From Holothuria scabra (taxonomy: Eukaryota > Echinodermata > Holothuroidea > Aspidochirotida > Holothuriidae), in NCBI GenBank assembly GCA_037179385.1, contig CM074185.1:48177000-48240999 (forward strand): DNA of 64,000 nucleotides, read 5' to 3'. The notes under the pieces are model-generated. The model did not search any database and was not told the DNA's origin. It saw only the letters and a program-made list of their open reading frames with translations. Position 1 is the stretch's first letter, and every line of letters begins with the position of its first letter. Positions 1 to 10,300 of the stretch are shown one piece after another. Position numbers and translations under genes: made by a program.

Positions 1-272
1 CTCCTGTCACAACTTCAGCACATTAACATGAATGTCGGCCTATACAGAGACGACGGTTTGGCTGTTTGCAAAGCAACACCAAGGCAAACAGAAAAAATAA
101 AGAAAGAAATATGCAAGATATTCTCAAAAAACAAGCTTAAAATAGAAATTGAAGCAAACAAAAAAATAGTGAACTTCTTAGACCTTACCCTTGAGCTTAG
201 CACAAGCACATACAAGCCATACATAAAACCCAACAACACCCCTCTCTATGTGCACAAACAGAGCAACCACCC
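1..272 (+). pseudogene. PLE reverse transcriptase, C-terminal fragment
   Basis: The frame read from position 28 carries [10 protein letters not shown], the reverse transcriptase catalytic box with its two adjacent aspartates. It continues with a lysine-rich segment and [10 protein letters not shown], then YKPYIKPNN and HKQSNHP. These blocks are typical of PLE reverse transcriptase fingers-to-thumb regions. The frame meets TAA at 283-285. Coding similarity continues in another frame directly after a run of five C at about 267-271, so one C appears to be missing. The N-terminal reverse transcriptase motifs lie before the window. Confidence 0.8.
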
Positions 273-1142
273 CCACTTATCATAAAGAACATCCCAGAAA
301 GCATCAACAGGAGACTATCCAACATTTCTTCCGACGAAGACACATTCAACACATCATCGCCCGTATACCAAGAAGCATTACAAAGAAGTGGCTATGGGTA
401 CAACCTAAAGTACGAGACCCAATCCCCTAGCACCAGTCATTCCAAGGGAGCCCCGAAACGAAGACGAAATAGGAACATAACCTGGTTCAACCCCCCGTAT
501 AGTGACAGTGTCACAACCAACATTGGCAAGAAATTCTTTAACCTCTTGGACAGCTGCTTCCCATCTGGGCACAAACTACATAATTTACTCAACAGAAACA
601 CGGTGAAACTGAGTTACAGCTGCATGGCAAACATAGACCAAATTATATCAGCGCACAACAAATACATACTGGCGAAACAGGAAGTACAACCAGCAACGCG
701 AAGTAACTGCAATTGCAGAAAGCAAAGCGAGTGCCCATTGGAAGGCAACTGCCTCACGAACAACATTGTGTACCAAGCAACCGTAACACGCCACGACAAC
801 CACAACGAAGAAACTTACATTGGTCTAACAGAGAACACATTCAAAACAAGATACACCGCCCACAAGTCTAGCTTTAAACACAAAGACAAAAGAAACGCAA
901 CTGCACTCAGTGAACACATCTGGAAACTAAAGGATTCAAATGTAGAACACTCTGTAAAATGGAAACTCATGAACAAAGCCCGAGCATACTCCACATCCTC
1001 TAAAACTTGTAATCTCTGTCTGGAAGAAAAGTTCTTCATTATACTCAAACCTTCCTCAGTAACTCTAAATAAAAGAAACGAACTGATAAGCTCTTGTAGA
1101 CACAGGAACAAACATTTACTGTGTAATTATTCTAACAGGTAA
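268..1142 (+). pseudogene. PLE linker plus GIY-YIG endonuclease domain
   Basis: This frame is open from about 268 to the stop at 1142. It starts in the PLE segment reading [14 protein letters not shown], passes a basic linker (KRRRNR) and a WFNPPYS block, and reaches a Cys cluster with CNC, C and C spacing (about 708-755). The GIY-YIG nuclease follows: IVYQA is the GIY-like strand, TYIGLTENTFKTRY holds the YIG strand and the catalytic arginine, and ALSEHIW holds the conserved glutamate. The conserved catalytic residues look intact. The first ATG in this frame is at 546, but translation would naturally come from the upstream reverse transcriptase, so that ATG is not a real start. Confidence 0.82.
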
Positions 1143-1362
1143 TGTATCTTGGCTCGCTGTAGACCGTTCTTGCCTGTTCACAACGAACACGGAACGAACA
1201 CGTGCTTTAAAACGGACACGTTCAAAAGCAGCGAACACATACGTATTTAACGTTATTCACATCATTCTACTTCAGGCTTCTGAGGAGCGAGGACCTACAT
1301 TATTGGCCCTTACGAAACAGTTCTGTAAAGCTATGTTGTAAGAACTTATTGCAACCTTTTCA

Positions 1363-1381
1363 ATATATATATATATATATT
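1363..1381. repeat. (AT)n microsatellite
   Basis: About nine AT units lie just downstream of the PLE coding end, between its A/T-rich tail and a perfect-looking hairpin. Confidence 0.9.
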
Positions 1382-1395
1382 GAGATGTATATTAG

Positions 1396-1446
1396 GCAAT
1401 TAGGCAGACTAATTGACCTTCCCGGTCAACTAGTCTGCCTAATTGC
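1396..1446. repeat. 23-bp-arm hairpin
   Basis: The inverted arms 1396-1418 and 1424-1446 match at 22 of 23 positions around a 5-nt loop. The arms begin GCAATTAGGCAGACTAATTG. This could be a tiny palindromic MITE or a structure in the 3' region of the upstream PLE. Confidence 0.85.
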
Positions 1447-1545
1447 TTCAAGGATTTAAAGATAATCTTGTCACCACATGGGTGGGACCGTTGTCACCAT
1501 GTTTTAAAAGCTTCCAAAATTCCTTGCTCCTTGTCTTTCTTGTCC

Positions 1546-1586
1546 AAGTACTGACGAAGAGGTAGTATTCCTCGAAAACTCTACTT
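1546..1586 (+). other. hammerhead-ribozyme-like core downstream of PLE
   Basis: CTGACGA at 1551-1557 fits the hammerhead CUGANGA box. GAGG (1559-1562) pairs with CCTC (1570-1573) as a candidate stem II, followed by GAAA at 1574-1577. AAGTA (1546-1550) can pair with TACTT (1582-1586) as stem I. PLEs are known to carry minimal hammerhead motifs. Only four bases lie between GAAA and the stem I partner, so stem III is at best one pair and the motif may be inactive or need a dimer. No covariance model was run. Confidence 0.35.
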
Positions 1587-1639
1587 CAAATTATTGGCTG
1601 TTTTATACACCAAATTTCTAGCCTTACGCTATTTGTATC

Positions 1640-2121
1640 TCTTGGGAGATCCAACCTCACAATTTTGTAGTAATGTTGTTTTACAGTTTCTCTGTTACTG
1701 CCTATATGTATTTATATTCTCATACGCATTCTTACCAAGTATTTTACATCAGAAGGTAAGGGATCTCGGTTGATAATGAAGTCAAATCTTCGTCGTGTTC
1801 GATTTTAGCCTTAATTACCGGTTCGAGTGGCTTTCCTGCCCATGAGCGATGGCAGCATTCCAGTTTAGACAGTGCAAGAAAATCACAGATGACTATCAAA
1901 GGAATGAAACAAAGTATTATGAATTGGATAAGCAGAGATAATAGGATCGAAGAGTTCAATGGAAGATCTACTGGTGGAAATTTGAGTTCAGTGCGGTGTG
2001 ATAACAGTCTTATTATTTAATTTGGTTTCCCCTCTTACGTTAGCCAGTGGAAACAAAGACGCAAGTAATGTAAATTTCAGATCATTCAAAAGTTAACGGG
2101 GAAGTTTAAAAGGTTCAGTGT
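1640..2121. other. no gene seen
   Basis: This is low-complexity, AT-rich DNA between the PLE tail and the first TTAA-flanked MITE. I see no conserved reading frame or repeat structure here. Confidence 0.5.
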
Positions 2122-2125
2122 TTAA

Positions 2126-2374
2126 CCCTTTACCGCTGTTTGGGTCCTTTTGGACCCATGTGGAGGGCTCGGCTGTCACCCATCTTTACTGTTTCATGCG
2201 GAGCTCGAAACTGCAAGTGGCTACCCGAAAATCCGGCCACAACAACGAGAGAGACAATTGTTTAAGGTCACGGGGTCTGTGGCCTACGGAAGCCGATGCG
2301 GCGGGCTACGTCCGCTTTTCCGCCCACTCCCGAGGCGCGCAAGTATGCCCCGATCGGAGCACAACGGTAAAGGG
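2126..2374. mobile_element. piggyBac-like MITE, copy 1
   Basis: A 249-bp element has terminal inverted repeats CCCTTTACCG / CGGTAAAGGG and is flanked on both sides by TTAA (2122-2125 and 2375-2378). TTAA target duplication and termini starting CCC are the hallmark of piggyBac-type insertion. There is no transposase, so it is non-autonomous. The element is GC-rich relative to its surroundings and contains the small palindrome GGGTCCTTTTGGACCC. The open frames inside it are incidental. Confidence 0.8.
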
Positions 2375-2477
2375 TTAAGCAAAAATATCTGTACCACTCG
2401 GCTTAAGGGTTAAGTGCACACACGCAGAGACAGTGGCATCAGCTTTGAAGTAAACACACTCCACAGGCCTGTTTTAA

Positions 2478-2727
2478 CCCTTTACCGGTGTTTGGGTCCT
2501 TTTGGACCCATGCGGGGAGCTCGGCTGTCACCCATCTTTACTGTTTCACGCGGAGCTCGAAACTGCGAGTAGCTACCCGAAAATCCGGCCACAACAACGA
2601 GAGAGACAGTAGTTTAAGGTCACGGGGTCAGTGGCCTACGGAAGCCGATGCGGGCGGGCTACGTCCGCTTTTCCGCCCACTCCCGAGGCGCGCAAGTATG
2701 CCCCGATCGGAGCACAACGGTAAAGGG
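2478..2727. mobile_element. piggyBac-like MITE, copy 2
   Basis: This second copy of the same family is in the same orientation, about 350 bp downstream, with TTAA at 2474-2477 and 2728-2731. It is nearly identical to copy 1 apart from a handful of substitutions and a one-base indel in the GCGGGCGGGC tract. It is either an independent nearby insertion or one half of a local duplication. Confidence 0.8.
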
Positions 2728-2731
2728 TTAA

Positions 2732-5700
2732 GTGATTACAATGTTGGGATTATTGAATAGGTAGCAGTCATTTTAGTTTGGGCTACAAAGAAATCGGTGG
2801 TCGCAAGTCTGAATTGACCGCATACTTCAGCACTTTATTTGACCCAATCATGAAATCTTAAAACCAGCAGTGGTTCCATTCGAAGTCTCTTTGTTATCTT
2901 CAAAGTTTACACTAGTTTTTTAGCAGTGAGGGTAATGTTAATACAAAGCAAACACCATAATTTTTCGTTTATACTTCATACTATCACGGTGTCTGGAACT
3001 GGAATGATGACAGATAAAGCACGGGGAGAAAAAGGCACATTTTATCACAAGAGGTTTATGTAAACGCATCAGTCTGCTCAAATTAAGGCATATGTGGAAA
3101 CTGCATTGCAATTGGTCGAATCAGATTTTAAACCTCTGCATTTTAATGCATCCAGTAGTTATCGTTTCATACCATGATCTTTTGTCCGATTCTGTACAGC
3201 TCACTTGTCTGACTTACAACAACTAGGATGGACCGGAGCTAAACTTAAGAGGACAAGTTTAAAAATTAACATAAATTTCGTTTTTCCCATTTGTTTAATA
3301 ACTTGGAAAGGGCCGGAAGGTGAGTTTTTACGTTAATTTTTCTTTGCCATTATTTTATTTCATAACCTAGGAAGCGATAGTAAGTGGTTTCTGCTTCTTC
3401 TCATTATAAAAAATAGTATACATGGTTCTTACAAACTTAAAAGCCAGAATTTCCTAACATTTTGACTTTTCTTTTTCAAAACAAGGGCAATATGCTATTT
3501 TCGAACTTGTTTCTAAGCTTTTCGCAACATCTGTTGTAGGTCTGGCGAGTTTGGATTAAAGGTTACGCTGTGAATTTTGTGAGCTTAAAATTGGGTCTAT
3601 TTTGGACTCTATCGCCGTTCATAAGTGCTTACATAGCAGAAAGATAGTTTGGGTGAACCTAAAACCATACATAATTGCCTGACTCTTCTTATCAGAGAAA
3701 AGAGCAGACAGTGCAGATAACGGTGACTGTTTGACTCATGGTGATATATGGGCCTTAAAACAACATTATTCAACCATGTCATTGGAAGCAGTGTCTAAAG
3801 CAGTGCGTTTAAAGCCTAACAGGCGATTGTTCGGCTCGTCATTGTGGTAGAAACCTAATCGAACGATAGCTTCCCCACAGTCCTGTCAACATTTCTTACG
3901 CAATTTTTTTCCAGTCAAATTTCTTCTTCCTTAAAATAGCGTTCCGCAGCAATTACCCACTTCAAACTTACTCGAGGTTTGTTTCCATACTTTAAGCCTA
4001 AGTTTGGACATTTTTGAGAAAGCTGTGTGGCTTTCGGTCTTTGTACCATTATCTGAAATGGAAAACATGGAGTTATTCAGATGGCGTTTATGAAAGTATG
4101 CAAAATACCCCTTTTTCTTAACCATAATCCAACAGATTTTTTGCCTTATAATGACTAAACAATCCTTCACTGGGCATAAAGATGAGGTTGCGCGGATCAC
4201 CTTTTTCAAGTTTTATATTTAATTAATAAGAGCGTTGACACAAGTTACAAGTTAAGTGGAATCATATTGCGACATAAGTTGCGAGTCAAGTTGCCGCTTG
4301 TGTCTGCCCTGTGCCTCTGACATCTTGGAACACAAGGTGTTTTGGCAACTCGTATCGAGTACGTTTCCTTAAAATGGGTCCAGTGTGCACAGGATTCATT
4401 CTTTGCATTGCTCACGGAATAAATAAAGTGTTAACTTCGACTAGCTCTGTGTACAGGACCGGTAATGTCAATCATGATCGATTTTATGCAAACACAGCTT
4501 TCGACTTGTTTCATGAATTCCCCTTCATGGAGCCACTAGTTTTACTTAATAGCTCGAAAACCAGAGATGATTAACTGCAAGTGGCAATAAAGTGAAGGTA
4601 CTCAAATCTTTGTCTCGACTTAAGGATGTTAAGTTACATAGAAGAAAGTTAGACTATGCCTCCAAATGAGCTGCATGCAAAGTACAAAGGTGAATTTAGT
4701 AAGTTTCTATTCTTTACCAGTATGTTTGCATATGAAGATGTTCATTGAAGACACGTTCAAGTAGGTGAGTCACACGTTCATGCACCAAAAATACACGAAG
4801 ATGCACTTACTTCATTCGATCATGGCGTCAATTTACGCCACCATATACTAAAATCATAAGTTCACCATGTTATATGTTACGATTTATATTAATATATACA
4901 CAGAGCACCAAGTTGTACATCTAAAAACCCGTGTTGTACATGTAAAAAACGTGTGATCATCATGTTGTTATTGCCCTTTCGGCATGCCATACCGTGAGCG
5001 AGCTTTTGGGTGAGCACCAAGTCCGCCGAAAGGCTCACCGACATACATTGATCAAGGTACTGTTATGCATCGGAAATTTTAATTTATGTTAAAACTTCAG
5101 GACCCACTTAAAGGAATGAAGATAAGCTGTAGAATTGCCGCAAAGGTATTTCCTTCCTTTACTCGCGGCGCCGCCTTAATATCATTCCTAGAACACCATC
5201 TCATTCAAAGCAACTAATCCTTAGACAAGTGGCTCATGCAGAACAATGCTTTGATAGGTAGGTCTGTACCGCCAACTGTTTAAAAGCAGATGCAATCTCA
5301 GTCGAATCGACTGTTTAGCTGAAAAAATGAATTCAACTGACCCTTCCCTTCAGAAGGCACAACGTGCATATAAGCTGTAGGGTAAAAGTCTATTTTTTTT
5401 ACAACAAGATAAGACGTTTCTTCACGTTTCCAGAAATAGCTAGATGTAAATTCTTGTTCAGATTTCGATATACGACCGAGTTGATATTTTTTCATACTCG
5501 TCTCTTTGAGCTTTGAAAAACCACATTTTACCTTTAATTACCCAAGGACTGGCAATGCTGTGGCAGTGAAAATAACCTGCCGGTACTACCCTAGCTGTAG
5601 CAGCCGACAAATGCCTTTTTGTGTCTGGTTAGTAATCCCGTGCAGGCATAATAGAAATGCCAAGAACGATACAAAAGACAAGAGTAGTGAGTGGCCTTGA

Positions 5701-7130
5701 CGGGGTAAAACTCATTTCAAAGGGTCCTGTCTCCACCCAAAAAATAACAGCTCCCTGCATTGATCATCTAAAAAATGTGATGAGTAAAAATACACGTTCT
5801 TATACTAACTGCTTACGATCATGTACTGATTATATACAATCATGTAATGATTCCATACGTACATTTACTGATTGCATACGCACATATACTGAATACATAC
5901 GTTCATGAAAAAAATGTATACTGTCATGGACTGAAGGGATCCAAGTGGGTATCGAATGACAATAGGTTCCTGGTAAAATGAAGGACCCAAAGAAGTAATG
6001 TTTAAGGTAAGATCTGTTTAAGGTTTGATCCGATGGGACATTTCGATGGGACATTGCATTCAAGCCAGTAAAGAAAAAATCAAAACGTTTTTAGTTCCCA
6101 TGACATCCTGGTTCGACCGGTAGGGGGAAATCGCTATACCATCATTACGTTAAGGCGAAAATAAACAATAAATAATAAATACACTAGGTCCTGCAATGAT
6201 CGGTAGGTAAATGTAGCAGAGCTAGTGTTTAAAATACCGGTGTGTTTCATGAGGTTCGTGGTAATGTTTCGAATAGGTCTTTGTTTTAAATATTTAACTT
6301 GTCGAAAAGAGAACGACTTGTATTATGCTAAGCCATTAAAAAATAGCCCGATAAAAATTGATAAAAGCGGGATAAATTGAAAGAGGAACATTTCTAGGTA
6401 CAATATGCTTCATTCTTATATTCCAACAACTCAAATGGAGCTTAAACTTGCGGTACACTAGCTCTTCCAGCAGGAAGGGATCAGATTTGCCAAAGTTATA
6501 TTAATATCGTCAGCAAAGAGTACACATTAGAGATGCCTGTCTTGTGAAAAGTGACGTTACGACTTGGCCGATGTCATCACTTGCCCGATTCCTGAACAAT
6601 AGAAACCCGCAAACAACAATGGGCGCTCACTGCACCAGGTAATGGCTTACAATGTGGTTTTTTGTCAGTTGTTCAACAAGCAAGAATTTCAAGGACATGA
6701 TAAGCTTGTTCAGGCTTCAATGGAGCTAAATCTGTGATGAGGTGAAACATTATTTGAAACATTTGACTCAATTAGAAAAAGTTAAAAAAGTTTTGCGTTA
6801 GTAAGGTAAATTTTGGTCTAGTTGTAAGACATTTCTCTGAAATCATAACAGTTTAGTGAGAAACATGTCGTGGTCAATTGCAACGAATTAAGGCTTTGAA
6901 CAGATGGAAAAACATTCTAGTTTGGAAACATATTTTTTGTCTCAACTTAGTTTAAATTGTTAAGGGCGTCCACAAGAGCAAGTTCTTTTGAAAAAGGAAG
7001 TTTTGATGGTTTGGTGTAAATTTGAGACCATCATTTGAATGAATGAACAACTTGTTTGTGGGATTACTATGAAAAAATATCCGTACATATTTTGTGCAAA
7101 TTTCATTTACTTTTCATTGCTTTCATGCAG
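2732..7130. other. upstream region of the SLC23 gene, no coding sequence recognised
   Basis: This stretch probably contains the promoter and any non-coding 5' exon of the transporter gene, because the first coding exon begins directly after a splice acceptor (TTTCATGCAG ending at 7130). No CpG-rich island, convincing TATA/Inr pair or exon could be assigned. The open frames here are short and show no family resemblance. The only structured sequence noted is the 21-bp minisatellite at 5803-5907. Confidence 0.5.
5803..5907. repeat. 21-bp minisatellite, 5 units
   Basis: Five consecutive 21-bp units follow the pattern TACTGATTNCATACGNNCATG with a few substitutions each. Since 21 is a multiple of three, the array reads through as a repeated heptapeptide in one frame, but nothing else suggests it is coding. 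Confidence 0.85.
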
Positions 7131-7319
7131 GGACTTTTGACCAAAATGGAGGAAACTTGTGACACTCTCAAAAGCAACACCAAAGCTGCGAACTTACGGT
7201 CTCCTGTAGGAGAAGGCCTGGAACACAACGAATGGAAAACTAGACCGAATAATACCAATATTATATATGGAATAGACGAGAGACCTCCTTGGGCCACCGT
7301 AGCTTTGATGGGTCTGCAG
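7131..7319 (+). CDS. SLC23 coding exon 1 (residues 1-58)
   Basis: Acceptor TTTCATGCAG precedes 7131; 15 nt of probable 5' UTR lead to the ATG at 7146. It encodes the hydrophilic cytosolic N-terminus and ends with the family-typical start of TM1 (GIDERPPWATVALMGLQ). Donor CAG|GTAACC follows at 7320, phase 0. The existence of the acceptor implies at least one upstream non-coding exon that I could not locate. Confidence 0.88.
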
Positions 7320-10300
7320 GTAACCTTTTCAAGAATGATTTCAATTTAATGAAGTAAATTTTGAAAGGTGTCGTTATTGGCCTCAATTTTTTTGCTTGCA
7401 TGCAATTGCTAATTATCTTTTTATCCTATCATCTTAGCACGAAATGTTTTGCTGACCTCTTTTCCAACTTTCATCACCAAAAGGTTTTCGATGGGTTCTT
7501 CATGGTTCATTATGTTTTTCAAAACGGTTTGGTTTTTCAAGGGTAACTTTGTAAGTTTCTTGGGGATTTTTTGAATTGCCAAAAACAACCCAAGCAAACC
7601 CCTTGATTGCAAATCGTTTGTCAAAAGGGTACTATTTGAAATTTTTTGGAATTCAAATAAATGGTTTACCCAATGGTTTTGTCTACAACATTTCATTCAT
7701 TTGGGAAACATTATTATGCACTTTGCTCCCTAAAATTAATAGTACTAACACGAAATTACACTGTGTTTGATCTGATCCTACAGTGAAAACTTGCTTCAAC
7801 AACAACAAAACTAGACTGTTAGCTTGCACCACGTAGCTAATAAGAATGCAAGATTAAGTTAATGTTAGGAGAAAAACGACGGTGTACGCGGAAATTTATC
7901 ATCTTTCTATGGATTAAATAAAATTTAGGGACAGAAAAGTAAGGAAACCAGGATTGACTACAGTTATACCAAGTGTGTATCTTTCTACTGACATCTTGTT
8001 TAATCAGGTCTGTTAACCACTGATGAATATGGTTAATCGCCTATACACAAGGATGTTCATTGCTAAAATTGGTTTCTCAGTAATAACCCAAGTGCTTATC
8101 GCAGATAACTAGATTTTTAATGATAAACTTTGTTTATTAGTGATAATTCATGTTTATCAGCGATAAACCATGCCTTCCACTTTTGGTTGGATTTCGGTTT
8201 TCCAACAAAAATTTCGCCAATGTTCAGTAATTACAAAGCCCATTTTCTCGACCCAAAAGACATGTTTCGAACATAATACTTGAATCTTTAACAGAACAAC
8301 TTGTACTTCGAGTTATTCATCCATGTTTTCCATCATCGAAAACGGGTACCGGTATTTCTCCAAAGATCTTAAATTTTCATTTAAAAGCCAGTGTTTCGAG
8401 CACAAATCTATGTTTTTCAATCATGGTTTATCGCTTACAAGCCATGTTTTGCGAATTATCGAGCAAATGATAGCTTGTCGTATGCGTTCCCTACACCTGC
8501 AATGATTGAATTCATGACAATTTTTTCACAGCCGTTTTGCAAAATACAGTTATCCTTGCAAATACAGGCATCCTTGATATGGTTTGTTTTCAATCGTCAT
8601 TTTTTTGTGGTCCGGGAAGCCCAGCATTCCCCACAAGTGAAAAATATACACAGATTTCAACATGAGGCTCCTTTCCAGTGGTTATAAAGTTTTCTGCTTG
8701 GATTTATGGATCTTGATTTGGGGGAGCATGGTTTTCAGTCATCCTTTAAGAGTATTAAGGGGGATAATCGTTTTAAATCAAACAACAATTTCTGTGGCAA
8801 TCCGAAGGAACTTCTCAAATGGTTCAGCTCTTAGACTGACATCAAGTAAAAAAATGCGTAGTACACTGTAAAATCAAAAGAGTGAACTTATTCACTCTTT
8901 GATCGAGTGAAAAGTGTAAATTCACTCCATTAGAGTGATGATTCACTCCAAGAGGAGTGAAGTTCCCTCCGAAAAGAGTGAAGTTCCCTCCAAAAAGAGT
9001 GAAATTCACTAGATGAAGAGGGAAAATTCCCTCTTCCGCGAGTGCCATCAATGACCGCTCTTTTTTTTTAAGAGCGATCACCGTGGGCACTCCATCAAGA
9101 GTGAAACTTCGCTCGTTTTAAGGGAATTTCACTATTTTTGGAGGGGACTTCACTCTTTTCGGAGGGAACTTCACTCCTCTTGGAGTGAATCATCACTCTA
9201 ATGGAGTGAATCTACACTTTTCACTCGATCAAAGAGTGAATAAGTTCACTCTCTTGATTTTAGAGTGTACTGAAGTTCATATTACATAGCATGTACTGCA
9301 CTGGGAGTGTTTTGATTAATTACTGGGTCTTGTGTACGCTGGTACCATAGATTGAGATTGTATCTGATGCAGATGGGTTGTAGACAGATGTGGGAAGGGT
9401 TTAAGTTAAGAAAGTTTTCAGTATCTGTCTGAAACATTTTCTGAATGTTTTAGCCTGCTTTCGTACGGAAAGGAAGTGGTATAACATTATCCCCGTTAAA
9501 ACTGTTTAAGCGCTGCTAGCAGCCTTCAAATGTTTTCATTACAATCCAAAAATAAAACTCGCAAACCTGTGTTCATTTCCAGTTCCGCGGGGCTATTCTC
9601 AATTTGGGTCTCGCGAAACTTTTCTTACTTTCGGTCTCTGGATCTTTTTTACCATGATGTAAGTTTTAGCTCTTGTGGACATTCGGTGTCATGGGATTCT
9701 TCCGATTCAACCGGACAGGTTCACTGGGCTTAACTTTAAATTTTCAACTGAGTAAAATGTATGTTTTGGAACATCCTCAACCAGGATCTTACAACTTGAG
9801 TATTTTGCTTTGTTTCTCAACTTGTTAATGTCTAAACTGGTCATCGGCTGAGCCTTTTGCTTTTCAAGTAAACCAAATTAGGCATTTTAACTGGGGTGTT
9901 TGCCAACTAGGTAGGTGCGAAGACAGTTTCCTTAGGATGCTGTTCACCACATAGAACTGCATCAACTACCAAATGCAGCCGAAGTCATTCAAGCTCCAAC
10001 AAATATGGGGAAATTAGTTATTCTGCTAGGTGAAGCAAACAATCTTCGTGCTCTCTGACTGGAGAAGGAAAGCATTGGAGGGGACTTTTTCAACGTTATT
10101 GAACATTTCTGTACACTTTTAAGGGTCATTTTGATAATATCAAATAATGTAAACGTTTCATACCATCAATGTTATTAATTTTGATGATGTAATGTTCGCC
10201 CAAATCAAAATAAACATAAAATAATTAAAAACTATTACATTGAAATGAAATCAATGTGTTCCAAAATATGTGGGACATTCCATTGCAGTCACACTAAAAA

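Larger units (their letters stand above)
1..1142 (+). mobile_element. Penelope-like retroelement (PLE), 3' part, broken
   Basis: This is the downstream portion of a Penelope-like element that enters from before the window. The order seen is the end of a reverse transcriptase (box with YRDDG), then a linker, a Cys-rich knuckle and a C-terminal GIY-YIG endonuclease, which is the classic PLE domain order. In this family the reverse transcriptase and endonuclease together carry out target-primed integration. One single-base frameshift near 267-272 separates the two halves, so this copy cannot make the full protein as assembled. The coding part ends at a TAA at 1140-1142. The AT-rich tail, hairpin and hammerhead-like motif that follow may belong to the same element. 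The 5' boundary lies outside the window. Confidence 0.85.

Noticed and set aside
2118..2760. Three 86-90-codon plus-strand frames around 2.1-2.8 kb
   Set aside because: They are contained in the two TTAA-flanked MITE copies, recur because of the duplication, and show no protein family resemblance.
8842..9090. Minus-strand frame with repeated NFTLFGG peptide
   Set aside because: The peptide repeat is a translation of the GAGTGAA iterations in the foldback element.
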